Shown here one piece after another: positions 1 through 8,744 of a DNA stretch of 64,000 nucleotides. The stretch is from Erythrobacter sp. YJ-T3-07 (lineage in GTDB: Bacteria; Pseudomonadota; Alphaproteobacteria; Sphingomonadales; Sphingomonadaceae), in contig NZ_JAEAGP010000001.1 of the NCBI RefSeq assembly GCF_015999305.1, forward strand, positions 1,860,001 through 1,924,000. The letters are read 5' to 3'. A program made the translations under genes and the position numbers. Numbering within the stretch: the first letter of the stretch is position 1; every line of letters starts with the position of its first letter. Below the pieces are notes generated by a model. That model searched no databases and was not told the origin of the DNA. It saw only the letters and a program-made list of their open reading frames with translations.

Positions 1-111
1 GCGGGCTATTTCGTCGACAAGAACGACAACTGCGACGGTTACGACCGCGACGGCTATCTGGACGAGGATTGCTTCGGCACGCGCGGCTATCCGGCCGATC
101 CGCGTCGCTAA
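1..111 (+). CDS. C-terminal end of an unidentified protein (partial)
   Basis: The first 36 codons of the window read openly in frame 1 to a TAA at 109-111. The start lies outside the window. The visible tail is rich in Asp, Gly and Tyr, with two Cys and Asp-Tyr/Asp-Gly pairs such as DGYDRDGYLDED, and it ends in two Arg. That composition suggests a secreted or surface-exposed tail, but no family can be named. A strong hairpin terminator follows 20 bases later, as expected for the end of a transcription unit. Confidence 0.6.
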   Translation, partial: AGYFVDKNDNCDGYDRDGYLDEDCFGTRGYPADPRR

Positions 112-131
112 ATCGCGCAATGCAATGAATG

Positions 132-161
132 AAGGGCCGCCCCGCGAAGGGCGGCCCTTTT
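132..161. terminator. Bidirectional intrinsic terminator
   Basis: A perfect 10-bp inverted repeat (AAGGGCCGCC at 132-141, GGCGGCCCTT at 150-159) with an 8-base loop is followed by T residues on the + strand and preceded by A residues. It sits between the partial + strand gene and the - strand dioxygenase gene, so it can end both transcripts. Confidence 0.8.
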
Positions 162-165
162 CGTA

Positions 166-1329
166 TCAGTCGACCACCTGTGCGCGGTTCTCGTCGCGGT
201 GCTTCTTCAGATACTTCATGAAGGGCGTGCCGCCGGTACCGACATCGGGGTCGTTCCCCGCGATGCTGCCCGCCTGCTTGTTGATGTAGCTCGCCGCATA
301 TTCGAGATGCCGCGTGCGGAACCGCGCCGCCTGTTCGAGGCAGGCGTTGAACGCGTCCTTCAGCGCCGTATTGCCGCTCTCGGCCACAAAGCTGCGCAGC
401 GTCGATTGCGCGGCGAGGTCTTCGATGAAGCGCCGATGCTCGACCGGACGATAGGCGTGCAGCTCATCGAGGAAGCTCTTGAGCGGGTCGTCGCTGTGGC
501 CGACCTGGAACAGCGCATCCATCGCCGGAACGATGGAGGACTGCGATCCGGTCTGCCCGCGAAACGCCTGCGGCTTGCCGCCGAATGTCTCGATCCCTTC
601 GTACACCAGTCCGCCGTCCAGCGCGGGGTTGTTGGCCCAGCCGTGGATGTAGGGGCGCACCCGGTGGAAATAGACGTACGGATCGCACCGCTCGGGCATC
701 CGCGCGAAGTGCGCGTAGATCCGCTCCCACGCTTCATCCATCTCCTTCAGCAGGGTGAGCGCGGTATCCTCGTCGCCATCGCGGCACACGGTGACCAGCT
801 TGGCCGCATTGTCGAGCAGCACGCCCGCCTCGGCCTCGATCGCGACGTGGACCAGCACGAACCAGTTCTCGTCCGCACCGCCGAGGAAGTTCTGGTGCAT
901 GGCGATATTGTCGAGCGCGATCGGGCCCGACTTGTCGAGCCGGTACCAGTTGTCGAGCACATACCCCGAATAGGGCAGCAGCGGCGCCTGGCCGAGCCGG
1001 TCGGCCAGCGCGACCATCGGGCGGGAAAGGTTGGCGGGAAGGTGCGCGGGGGGATCGTCCTCGCCCCACACGTAGGCCTGCACCAGGAAGGAATAGTGCA
1101 CCATCGCGGTGCGGACCTCTTCCTCGGGTGCGTCCTTGGCCCATTCGCCGATCTGCGGATCGGGCAGCGCGTCCAGCCAGTGACGCACGCGGCCAGTGGT
1201 CAGCAGGGCGGAAAGATTGCCTGCGGCCTGCACAATCGGATCAAACTGTGAGGGGAGGGTGATCGCGTCGATTTCGTAATGCGAAAGGTAGCCGCGTTCC
1301 CGCGACATGCCGTAATTGCTCAGCTCCAT
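166..1329 (-). CDS. Indoleamine 2,3-dioxygenase family heme protein
   Basis: This protein of about 387 residues matches the indoleamine 2,3-dioxygenase (IDO) family, whose members use heme to open the indole ring of tryptophan or related indoles with O2. Visible family marks are FRGQTGSQSS in the middle (the family's F-x-G-x-S-x-x-QSS segment), a DELHAYRP-HRRFIEDL stretch, RTRHLEYAASYI carrying the likely proximal heme His, and a C-terminal PFMKYLKKHRDENR. The first in-frame Met lies 48 bases upstream (1377), but that extension is Arg/Pro-rich and unlike the family. I therefore place the start at 1329; no clear Shine-Dalgarno decides it. No kynureninase or kynurenine formamidase gene is nearby, so the physiological substrate is open. 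Confidence 0.8.
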   Translation of the reverse strand: MELSNYGMSRERGYLSHYEIDAITLPSQFDPIVQAAGNLSALLTTGRVRHWLDALPDPQIGEWAKDAPEEEVRTAMVHYSFLVQAYVWGEDDPPAHLPANLSRPMVALADRLGQAPLLPYSGYVLDNWYRLDKSGPIALDNIAMHQNFLGGADENWFVLVHVAIEAEAGVLLDNAAKLVTVCRDGDEDTALTLLKEMDEAWERIYAHFARMPERCDPYVYFHRVRPYIHGWANNPALDGGLVYEGIETFGGKPQAFRGQTGSQSSIVPAMDALFQVGHSDDPLKSFLDELHAYRPVEHRRFIEDLAAQSTLRSFVAESGNTALKDAFNACLEQAARFRTRHLEYAASYINKQAGSIAGNDPDVGTGGTPFMKYLKKHRDENRAQVVD

Positions 1330-1420
1330 TGTTGGGACCATTCGCCGGGCGCGGGTTGGGCCGCCCGGACGGCACATCGACTAACAAGCGGCGCGGGGCC
1401 GCTCAAGCCGTGACGCTACG

Positions 1421-1993
1421 TCATCGCAGATAGATCACCAGATAGCGGATAATCAGCGCGACCAGCACCACCGCGTGAACCTGCCGGTTTCGGACAAACA
1501 GCAGCGTGCCCATCAGGCCCACGAACAATGCGGTTACCCAGATGACCATCGGGGACAGCAAGTTCTCCCGCAGCTGCGGCAGGCTGAGCAGAAAAGCCCA
1601 CTGCACGACAACCAGCGCGATCAGCATCCCCATCACCGTGCGGCAGACGCGGAAGTAATGCGTGTCGAGATCGCGAAACCGCTCCGGGTCGCCGGGGAAT
1701 ACGAGCCTTGCCGCAAGGTAACAGGCGCTCGCGAAGCCGACCACGGCGAGCAGCGTGGCGGGATTGACCGCCATCACATCGCGCACCGTCCACGAGAACA
1801 TCCAGAACGACAGCAGGTCGAGGATGACGAATATTGCGAGCAGCGGTGTCAGCCAGCCGATCGAGAACCGCTCACCTCCGGCATCGCGGGCGAAACGCAA
1901 TTCCAGCGTGCGCCCGAGGCCAGAGAGAATCTCGACCAGCGAAAGGCCGAGGAGCAGCGCGTAGAGCGCGAAGATAAACTCGTAATCGGTCAA
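1421..1993 (-). CDS. Uncharacterised multi-pass membrane protein
   Basis: This 190-residue protein has about five hydrophobic segments, for example near residues 5-25, 48-70, 79-98, 120-140 and 147-165. Charged loops (ELRFARDAGGERF, FPGDPERFRDLDTHYFR) separate them. It is an inner-membrane protein of unknown role. The start codon is TTG at 1993, overlapping the TGA of the upstream vgr-related gene, so the two are probably translationally coupled. No catalytic motif is visible. Confidence 0.65.
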   Translation of the reverse strand: MTDYEFIFALYALLLGLSLVEILSGLGRTLELRFARDAGGERFSIGWLTPLLAIFVILDLLSFWMFSWTVRDVMAVNPATLLAVVGFASACYLAARLVFPGDPERFRDLDTHYFRVCRTVMGMLIALVVVQWAFLLSLPQLRENLLSPMVIWVTALFVGLMGTLLFVRNRQVHAVVLVALIIRYLVIYLR

Positions 1994-2517
1994 GGCTTTG
2001 CCCCCGGAAAGCGCACCAGCAGATCATAGGTCTCGCGGCTGGCGATGCCCGCCACGCGCACGCCGTTCCTCAGCCAGAAGGCATGCTTCACGATCTCGGC
2101 CTGCTGTTCGATCCCGTATTTTGCGAGGCCCCAGCCGGGTTTGATGCTGTAGTCGTAACGGCACCAGGGATGGCGGTGGAGCGGCAGGTACCACTCGCCC
2201 CTGGTCTGGGTCTGCCACACGTGCGTCATCTCGTGGATGAAATGGCCCTGCGAATGGTGATTTCCGGCGGAGAAATCGTCGCAATACCCTGCCGCATCGG
2301 GGTGGAAATGCAGGTGGCCGCGCGGGGCCATGGTGGTGTTCTTCGGCTGGAAGAACGCCCACTTGCGCCGCCGGATGGTGACCTTGCGATAATCGATTGC
2401 GGTGCCGAACACCGATTGCGCCAGCGCGACCTCGCTCGGTGTCAGCCGCCGCTCCCCACCCGCAGGGCAGGGAGCGACGCGGGTCTCATGCGTCTCGGTA
2501 TCTATCGGGTGATCCAT
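1990..2517 (-). CDS. Vgr-related protein with HExxH-like motif
   Basis: A protein of 175 residues whose centre contains HFIHEMTHVWQ, a zinc-protease-like HExxH variant (HEMTH). Other His and Trp residues follow (LPLHRHPWCRYDY). Proteins like this are annotated in sphingomonads as vgr-related, and the link to type VI secretion is only nominal. It lies between a copper-chaperone lipoprotein gene (23-base gap) and the membrane-protein gene, all on the - strand and probably one operon. Whether it acts as a peptidase cannot be told from sequence alone. Confidence 0.65.
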   Translation of the reverse strand: MDHPIDTETHETRVAPCPAGGERRLTPSEVALAQSVFGTAIDYRKVTIRRRKWAFFQPKNTTMAPRGHLHFHPDAAGYCDDFSAGNHHSQGHFIHEMTHVWQTQTRGEWYLPLHRHPWCRYDYSIKPGWGLAKYGIEQQAEIVKHAFWLRNGVRVAGIASRETYDLLVRFPGAKP

Positions 2518-2540
2518 GACGCTCGTCGATTGATCGCGCT

Positions 2541-3005
2541 TCAGCGTTCCGCGTCGGCGGGCAGCACGTCGACGTCGAACGACATCGTCTTGCCCCCGGC
2601 CATGGTCAGGGTGACCGAGGTGGCGCTTTCAGGCTTGAGATCGGGCGAGAGGTCGAACGCCATCACGTGCTTGCCGCCCGGTTCGAAGGAGACGGTTTCG
2701 CCCGGCTGCACGGTGACCACGCCGATCGATCCCATCTCGGTATCGTCATATTCCATGTAATCGTGCAATTCCGCGCTTCCCGCGCCTTCCACGTCGGCCT
2801 TGCGGACCGAAATCGCCTTGTCGCCCGGGTTCTCCAGCTTGAAATAGACCGCCCCCGGATTGCCTGAAACCGCGGGCAGGAACAGCTTGCCCTCGCTGGC
2901 GGTCAGCGGTGCGGCGGCGACCTCTTCCTCGGCGGGTTTCTGATCGCATCCGGCCAGTGTCACGGCACCAAGGCCAAGTGCGCAGGCGAGGTAAATCGAT
3001 TTCAT
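2541..3005 (-). CDS. PCu(A)C-type periplasmic copper chaperone lipoprotein
   Basis: This 154-residue protein has a lipoprotein signal ending in LAGC (Cys about residue 20). Its body fits the PCu(A)C/DUF461 copper chaperone family, which delivers Cu(I) to cytochrome oxidase CuA sites. The copper ligands are recognisable as an H-D-Y-M segment followed by a later Met (DTEMGSIG) and a downstream HVM ([10 protein letters not shown]), the family's spaced His/Met pattern. A strong ribosome site (GGGAGGAG, 7 bases before ATG) supports the start. It is divergent from dnaK, and its operon continues into the vgr-related gene. Confidence 0.8.
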   Translation of the reverse strand: MKSIYLACALGLGAVTLAGCDQKPAEEEVAAAPLTASEGKLFLPAVSGNPGAVYFKLENPGDKAISVRKADVEGAGSAELHDYMEYDDTEMGSIGVVTVQPGETVSFEPGGKHVMAFDLSPDLKPESATSVTLTMAGGKTMSFDVDVLPADAER

Positions 3006-3057
3006 GTCAGGCTCCTCCCAGGTTTGTGTCCCGCTTGACGACTAGGCGCTGGCATCT

Positions 3058-3085
3058 CTTGTGCCAAGAACAAGCGCACCTATAT
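3058..3085 (+). promoter_or_regulatory. Heat-shock (sigma-32/RpoH) promoter of dnaK
   Basis: CTTG at 3058-3061, 17 bases, then CCTATAT at 3079-3085 match the alphaproteobacterial RpoH consensus CTTG-N17/18-CYTATNT at every fixed position. It lies about 94 bases before the dnaK ATG, in the divergent gap with the copper-chaperone gene. The match is seen directly; promoter activity is inferred. Confidence 0.7.
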
Positions 3086-3178
3086 CCGCCGCTCAACCAG
3101 AGCTGCCGAGCGGCATCGCCCACTGACGGGGTGTCGCGAAGGGCAGTGTCCAACATAGCCAAACGGATGCGGGGTATC

Positions 3179-5131
3179 ATGGCAAAAGTAATTGGTATCG
3201 ACCTCGGTACGACGAACTCGTGTGTCGCGGTCATGGATGGGGGCAAACCCAAGGTCATCGAGAACGCGGAAGGTGCACGCACCACGCCCTCGATCGTGGC
3301 CTTCACCAAGGATGGCGAGCGCCTGATCGGCCAGCCGGCCAAGCGCCAGGCCGTCACCAATCCGGACAACACCGTTTTCGCGGTGAAGCGCCTGATCGGT
3401 CGCCGGTTCGAAGACCCGCTGACCAAGAAGGACATGGAGCTGGTCCCCTACAACATCGTCAAGGGCAACAATGGCGATGCATGGGTCGAAGCGGGCGGCG
3501 ACAAGTATTCGCCCAGCCAGATTTCCGCCTTCATCCTGCAGAAGATGAAGGAAACCGCCGAGAGCTATCTCGGTGAGACCGTGACGCAGGCGGTCATCAC
3601 CGTGCCTGCGTACTTCAACGACGCACAGCGTCAGGCGACCAAGGACGCCGGCCAGATCGCAGGCCTCGAAGTTCTGCGCATTATCAACGAGCCGACCGCG
3701 GCCGCGCTCGCCTACGGCCTCGACAAGGACGAGAACAAGACCATCGCGGTCTATGACCTTGGCGGCGGTACGTTCGACATCTCGATCCTCGAAGTCGGCG
3801 ACGGCGTGTTCGAAGTGAAGTCGACCAACGGCGACACCTTCCTCGGCGGTGAAGACTTCGACAGCGCGATCGTCGAATATCTGGCCGAGCAGTTCAAATC
3901 CAAGGAAAACATGGATTTGAAGCAGGACAAGCTGGCCCTGCAGCGCCTCAAGGAAGCCGCCGAAAAGGCGAAGATCGAGCTTTCGAGCGCACAGCAGACC
4001 GAAGTGAACCTGCCCTTCATCACCGCGCGCATGGAAGGCGGCAGCTCCACGCCGCTGCACCTCGTCGAAACGCTGACCCGCTCGAAGCTGGAACAGCTGG
4101 TCGGCGATCTGGTCAAGCGTACGCTCGATCCGTGCAAGAAGGCGCTCGAAGACGCAGGCCTCAAGACCGGCGAAATCGACGAAGTGATCCTGGTCGGCGG
4201 GATGACCCGCATGCCCAAGGTCCGCGAAGTCGTGGAAGAGTTCTTCGGCAAGAAGCCACACACCGGCGTGAACCCCGACGAAGTCGTCGCCATGGGTGCA
4301 GCGATCCAGGCGGGCGTCCTGCAGGGCGACGTCAAGGACGTGCTGCTGCTCGACGTGACGCCGCTGTCGCTGGGTATCGAAACGCTGGGCGGGATCATGA
4401 CCAAGATGATCGACCGCAACACGACGATCCCGACCAAGAAGACGCAGGTCTATTCGACTGCCGAGGACAACCAGCAGGCGGTGACGATCCGCGTGTTCCA
4501 GGGCGAGCGCGAGATGGCAGCGGACAACAAGCTGCTCGGCCAGTTCGATCTGGTCGGCATCCCGCCCGCACCGCGCGGCGTGCCGCAGGTGGAAGTTACC
4601 TTCGACATCGACGCCAACGGCATCGTGAACGTGTCCGCCAAGGACAAGGGCACGGGCAAGGAACAGCAGATCCGCATCCAGGCCTCGGGCGGTCTGTCGG
4701 ACAACGACATCGAATCGATGGTCAAGGACGCCGAACGCTTCGCCGAAGAGGACAAGAAGCGGCGCGAAGCTGCCGAGGCGCGCAACCAGGCCGATAACCT
4801 GGTCCACGCGACCGAGAAGCAGGTTCAGGAAAACGGCGACAAGATCGACGCTTCGCTCAAGTCCGATGTCGAGGCAGCTATTGCCGAGACCAAGACCGCG
4901 CTCGAAGGCGACGATGTCGACGCGATCAATGCCAAGGCTCAGGCGCTGACCGAAGTGGCCATGAAGATGGGCCAGCAGATCTACGAGAAGGAACAGGCCA
5001 GCGGCGGCGCAGATGCCGGGCAGGCCGGCGATGCAGGCGCATCGTCCTCGCAGGACGAAGACGTCGTCGACGCCGAGTTCTCCGAAGTAGACGACAGCGC
5101 TGGCGACAGCGACAACGCCGACCGGTCCTGA
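3179..5131 (+). CDS. dnaK: Chaperone DnaK (Hsp70)
   Basis: A 650-residue Hsp70 that binds exposed hydrophobic peptide segments under ATP control, with DnaJ and GrpE as partners. The N-terminal ATPase domain begins with [12 protein letters not shown] and contains [15 protein letters not shown] and [10 protein letters not shown]. The substrate-binding domain follows the linker region ([18 protein letters not shown]), and the acidic tail ends with a [18 protein letters not shown] segment. The reading frame is open 90 codons further upstream, but the family start MAKVIGID is at 3179. The gene sits behind a good RpoH promoter and is followed 86 bases later by dnaJ, the standard operon. Confidence 0.98.
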   Translation: MAKVIGIDLGTTNSCVAVMDGGKPKVIENAEGARTTPSIVAFTKDGERLIGQPAKRQAVTNPDNTVFAVKRLIGRRFEDPLTKKDMELVPYNIVKGNNGDAWVEAGGDKYSPSQISAFILQKMKETAESYLGETVTQAVITVPAYFNDAQRQATKDAGQIAGLEVLRIINEPTAAALAYGLDKDENKTIAVYDLGGGTFDISILEVGDGVFEVKSTNGDTFLGGEDFDSAIVEYLAEQFKSKENMDLKQDKLALQRLKEAAEKAKIELSSAQQTEVNLPFITARMEGGSSTPLHLVETLTRSKLEQLVGDLVKRTLDPCKKALEDAGLKTGEIDEVILVGGMTRMPKVREVVEEFFGKKPHTGVNPDEVVAMGAAIQAGVLQGDVKDVLLLDVTPLSLGIETLGGIMTKMIDRNTTIPTKKTQVYSTAEDNQQAVTIRVFQGEREMAADNKLLGQFDLVGIPPAPRGVPQVEVTFDIDANGIVNVSAKDKGTGKEQQIRIQASGGLSDNDIESMVKDAERFAEEDKKRREAAEARNQADNLVHATEKQVQENGDKIDASLKSDVEAAIAETKTALEGDDVDAINAKAQALTEVAMKMGQQIYEKEQASGGADAGQAGDAGASSSQDEDVVDAEFSEVDDSAGDSDNADRS

Positions 5132-5151
5132 GCCGGACGGTCATGAGAAAC

Positions 5152-5186
5152 GGGCTCCGCGCAGACCACCCGGCCTGCGCGGGCCC
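5152..5186 (+). promoter_or_regulatory. Intergenic hairpin between dnaK and dnaJ
   Basis: CCGCGCAG at 5157-5164 pairs perfectly with CTGCGCGG at 5175-5182. Flanking GGGC and GCCC extend the stem past a one-base bulge. There is no strong T-run, so it may be a processing or partial-attenuation hairpin that sets the dnaK:dnaJ ratio. The fold is seen; the function is inferred. Confidence 0.45.
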
Positions 5187-5217
5187 GCCTATGTTTGTTG
5201 CACCGGTGCTCTGAATA

Positions 5218-6333
5218 ATGGCTTCCGAACCCGATCTTTACGAATTGCTTGGCGTCTCGCGCGATGCGGATGCGGCGGCGATCAAGGCCGCCTATCGCAA
5301 GATGGCGATGCAGTATCACCCCGATCGCAACCCCGGCGATGCCGAGGCTGAGGCGCGCTTCAAGGCGATCGGCGCTGCTTACGAGGTGTTGAAAGACCCT
5401 CAGAAACGCGCCGCCTACGACCAGTATGGCCATGCCGCCTTCCAGCACGGCGGGGGTGGCGGCCGCGGCGGCCATCAGGCCGACTTCGGCGATATCGGCG
5501 ATATTTTCGAAACGATCTTCGGCAGCGCCTTTGGCGGAATGCGTCAGGGCGCACGGCGCGGGGCGGACCTGCGCTACGACCTCGAAATCACGCTGGAAGA
5601 AGCTTTCCACGGCAAATCGACCACCATCGAAATCGAAGTCTCGCAGCAATGCGAGGTGTGCACTGGCACCGGCGCAGAGCCGGGCACCGGCACGCGGGCG
5701 TGCAACATGTGCGCCGGTTATGGCAAGGTGCGTGCGCAGCAGGGCCTGTTCGTGGTCGAGCGGCCATGCCCCAATTGCCACGGTCGCGGCGAGGTGATCG
5801 AGACCCCGTGCCGCAATTGTCGCGGGGATGGGCGCGTCGATGCGCCGCAGTCGCTCTCGGTCGATATTCCGCCGGGCGTCGATACCGGCACCCGCATCCG
5901 CCTGTCCGGCAAGGGAGAGGCAGGCCCGCGCGGCGCGCCTCCGGGCGATCTCTACATCTTCATCCACATCCGCGCGCACAGCGTGTTCGCGCGCGACGGA
6001 TCGAACCTGATCGCGCGCGTGCCGATCAGCTTCACGACTGCCGCGCTGGGCGGCAAGGTCGAGATGCCCGACCTCGACGGATCAACCAACACGATCGAGA
6101 TTCCCGCCGGGATCCAGTCGGGCAAGCAGCTGCGCCGTCGCGGTGCGGGCATGCCCGTGCTGCAGGGTCGCGGTCGGGGCGATCTGGTCGCGGAGATCAC
6201 GGTGGAAACGCCGACCAAGCTGACCAAGCGCCAGCGCGAAATCCTCGAAGAATTCAGCGAGACCGAGACGGGCGAGGAATGCCCCGAAAGCCGCGGCTTC
6301 TTCGACCGGATCAAGGATGCGTTCGGGGCCTGA
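5218..6333 (+). CDS. dnaJ: Co-chaperone DnaJ (Hsp40)
   Basis: A full-length type I DnaJ of 371 residues. The J-domain occupies residues 1-70 with the HPD motif (QYHPDRNPGD) that stimulates DnaK ATPase, followed by a Gly-rich linker (GGGGGRGG). The zinc region has four CxxCxGxG repeats (CEVCTGTG, CNMCAGYG, CPNCHGRG, CRNCRGDG). Two C-terminal substrate-binding domains complete it. The zinc repeats separate it from CbpA-type co-chaperones. It is downstream of dnaK in the same orientation. The ribosome site before its ATG is weak, so translation may depend on coupling or on the preceding hairpin. Confidence 0.95.
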   Translation: MASEPDLYELLGVSRDADAAAIKAAYRKMAMQYHPDRNPGDAEAEARFKAIGAAYEVLKDPQKRAAYDQYGHAAFQHGGGGGRGGHQADFGDIGDIFETIFGSAFGGMRQGARRGADLRYDLEITLEEAFHGKSTTIEIEVSQQCEVCTGTGAEPGTGTRACNMCAGYGKVRAQQGLFVVERPCPNCHGRGEVIETPCRNCRGDGRVDAPQSLSVDIPPGVDTGTRIRLSGKGEAGPRGAPPGDLYIFIHIRAHSVFARDGSNLIARVPISFTTAALGGKVEMPDLDGSTNTIEIPAGIQSGKQLRRRGAGMPVLQGRGRGDLVAEITVETPTKLTKRQREILEEFSETETGEECPESRGFFDRIKDAFGA

Positions 6334-6342
6334 CGCCCCGCG

Positions 6343-8658
6343 CTATCCCAACCGCGCCTCGATCTCGTCGCGCAATGCCTTCAGCGTGCCGTCCGCGCAG
6401 CGTTTCGCCTCGCGCTCTTCCTCGATGATCGCGAGGAAGGCGCTGAGCAGGATCGCGCGACGTTCCTCGAAGGGAATCGCCTCGTCGCTGGTCGACAGCA
6501 CGATGTCGATCATCCGCTCGCAGCCGTGCAGGCGGCCCCACAGGTAGTCGTTCTCGCGATAGGCGCGGCTGAAGAAGGCGCCGAAATCGTAGAATTCGAT
6601 GCCCCGCAGCGTCTCCGGCGCGCCGCCTTCGCGGACCGCCTGCGCATCTTCGGGGCTGATCCGGTCGACCTTGACCGGCTCGAACTCGTTCATCCCCTGC
6701 GTGCCGAGGATCGGCAGGGTCGCGACATCGTAGAACGGGAAGCCGAGATAGGCGTACATCATCCGCCGCCGCAGGCTGCGGGGCATATCGCTAAGCGCGA
6801 GGCACAGCGCCTCTTCGGCCTGCGTATCCAGATCCTTCAGCCCGCGCCGCTGCGCAATATGATCGAGCAGCGCGCCCGGGTCCGACACCGCATTGCGCGC
6901 CAGATCGCGAAAGTCGGGGCCCATCGGGCTCAGTCCGTCCCGCTCGAAATAGGCAGACAGGATCGTGTAGATCGCCTCGCGCGCGCTATCGAGCGCCTCG
7001 TTGGGGATGTCCGGATCCGCCTCCCAGTCGCGCGCAGTGCGACGGGCGAGCAGGCGCAGGCGGCGGATGCGGAACGCCAGATCGTATGTCCGGAAGAACT
7101 CGATCGCCCCCGGGCTCGCCCCACCGGTCGCCCCGCCGAGGCTTTCCAGCCCCCGTTCGCGCAGGCAGGCGCGCAGCACCACGGCCAGCACCTGCGGATC
7201 GGGCTCGGCATCCTTGGGCGCGGCCTTGCGCGCCAGCTCTGCAATCCGTTCGACGATCCCGACATATTTCAGCTCGGCATAGCCCGCGAAGGTGTAGCCC
7301 GCCTGTTCCGCCGCAGCCTGTTGCGCTTTCCTGCGCCAGTTGGACAGCCGCTTGGGCGTAGGCCGGTCGAAGAACACCGTGCGGTCGAACAGCTTCTCGA
7401 CCGCGCCCTCCACCTGCGGGCGCAGTTCGGTGATCATCGCCTGAAGCCGCGCCGCATGGCGCGACTGCTCCCCGATCGCTTCCAGGTTGTCGCGGATCGG
7501 CTGTTCGCGGGGGAGGGTGGAGAGCGAGCCGAAGATATTCTCGAAGAAGCCGACCGGCGCGCGCATCTTCTCCTTATCGCGCATATAGCGATCGGGCCGC
7601 GGATCGACATAGGCGAAGCGCCGCTCCACCTCGCGCACCGCAGGCCGCCCGCGCAGCGCGTCGATCGCGCCTTCGAACGGGCGATTGACCAGCACCGACC
7701 CGTCGATCAGCGAGACGCCTTCCGCCGACCCGTCGTCGCAATGCACCGGCATGACCCGGCGCAGGAACCGGTCGCGGCCATGCCACGACAGGTTCTTCTC
7801 CGCCGCGATCGTATCGATCTCGCCCACCTGCAGCGGCGGGAAGGCTCCGGGGAAACTGGCGGTCGCGCGTGCGGCGAAGGTCAGTTCGAGCGGGTCGGCA
7901 AGCCAGCCCCCCGCCAATTCAGGCGTGCGCCCGGTGAAGGAGATCGGCATGCGATGCTCGCTCTCCAGCACCACCGGCGGGCTGTTGAGCCGCAGCCGGG
8001 CGAGGTAGCCGTGGAAGTCCGTGGTCGGCACGTAGAGGTCGACCGGGTGGCCCGGCGGCAGCAGCGGCCCGTCGGCGGGCGAGCCGTCCATCGCCTCCAG
8101 CGCTTCGAGCAGCATGCGCGACATCGTCTCGCCGGAGAACGGCGGCTGGAACCAGCGCCCGCGCACCAGCTTGGAGACTTTCTCGCGCACTTCGGACCGC
8201 GTCTCCGGCGCGACGCTTTCCGACACAAGATTGCCCGGCTGCCTGAGCACGAAGGTGGCCAGTGGCTGCGCCCACACCTTGGCGAAACGCCACCCCGGCC
8301 GCGCGTCCTCGGCGGTCAGCCGGTCGATATCGGCATTGTCGAGCCACAGGTTGGTGAGTGGCTCCAGCGATCGGCCCGAGAAGATCGCCTGCGCCAGGAA
8401 CACCGCGTTGATCCCGCCCGCGCTCGCCCCGCTGAAGATGTCGGGCAGCACGCGCAGGCGGAGATCGTGGCGGTCGGCAAGCAGGTCGAGCAGGCGGCGA
8501 TATTCGCCCGCGACCCCGTGGCTGGAATGGCCGGGTGTATGGAAGTCGCGGCTCGCGCGCGCCAGGTTCCACAACTCCTTGGTCACGCCATGCATGTAAA
8601 CGGCGAGGCTGACCCCGCCGTAGCAGACAAGACCGATCCTCAATTCCTTTTGCCGCAT
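6343..8658 (-). CDS. Patatin-like phospholipase family protein
   Basis: A large (771 residues) protein with an N-terminal patatin domain. The oxyanion-type glycine segment is VCYGGVSLAVYMHG, the nucleophile elbow G-x-S-x-G is FSGASAGGIN (about residue 78), and the partner Asp is in LIDGSVLVNRP. Its length and C-terminal half match the patatin-like subfamily with a DUF3376-type extension. These enzymes hydrolyse membrane lipids with a Ser-Asp dyad; the natural substrate is unknown. It is convergent with dnaJ (9-base gap) and divergent from radA, sharing an 86-base regulatory gap that contains a LexA-type box. Confidence 0.8.
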   Translation of the reverse strand: MRQKELRIGLVCYGGVSLAVYMHGVTKELWNLARASRDFHTPGHSSHGVAGEYRRLLDLLADRHDLRLRVLPDIFSGASAGGINAVFLAQAIFSGRSLEPLTNLWLDNADIDRLTAEDARPGWRFAKVWAQPLATFVLRQPGNLVSESVAPETRSEVREKVSKLVRGRWFQPPFSGETMSRMLLEALEAMDGSPADGPLLPPGHPVDLYVPTTDFHGYLARLRLNSPPVVLESEHRMPISFTGRTPELAGGWLADPLELTFAARATASFPGAFPPLQVGEIDTIAAEKNLSWHGRDRFLRRVMPVHCDDGSAEGVSLIDGSVLVNRPFEGAIDALRGRPAVREVERRFAYVDPRPDRYMRDKEKMRAPVGFFENIFGSLSTLPREQPIRDNLEAIGEQSRHAARLQAMITELRPQVEGAVEKLFDRTVFFDRPTPKRLSNWRRKAQQAAAEQAGYTFAGYAELKYVGIVERIAELARKAAPKDAEPDPQVLAVVLRACLRERGLESLGGATGGASPGAIEFFRTYDLAFRIRRLRLLARRTARDWEADPDIPNEALDSAREAIYTILSAYFERDGLSPMGPDFRDLARNAVSDPGALLDHIAQRRGLKDLDTQAEEALCLALSDMPRSLRRRMMYAYLGFPFYDVATLPILGTQGMNEFEPVKVDRISPEDAQAVREGGAPETLRGIEFYDFGAFFSRAYRENDYLWGRLHGCERMIDIVLSTSDEAIPFEERRAILLSAFLAIIEEEREAKRCADGTLKALRDEIEARLG

Positions 8659-8700
8659 GGTTGATATTCTAGCGGGGGAGGGGGCCGAATAGCAACTTGC

Positions 8701-8715
8701 GTTCCATTAATGTTC
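8701..8715 (+). promoter_or_regulatory. LexA (SOS) box upstream of radA
   Basis: GTTC at 8701-8704, 7 bases, GTTC at 8712-8715 is an exact match to the alphaproteobacterial LexA operator GTTCN7GTTC. It lies 29 bases before the radA start, in the gap shared with the divergent patatin gene. Roughly one chance match is expected in 64 kb of this composition, so the position is the main support. Confidence 0.55.
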
Positions 8716-8744
8716 CACCTAACTCCCCGGCTTAAGGAGGTGGC

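Noticed and set aside
3080..4807. A 575-codon open frame on the - strand opposite dnaK
   Set aside because: It mirrors the strongly biased codon use of dnaK, has a His/Arg/Leu-rich nonsense composition and no ribosome site. It is an antisense artefact of high GC.
6526..8664. A 712-codon + strand frame opposite the patatin-like gene
   Set aside because: The - strand patatin frame has catalytic motifs; this one is a repetitive Arg/Glu/Gln/Ala-rich shadow.
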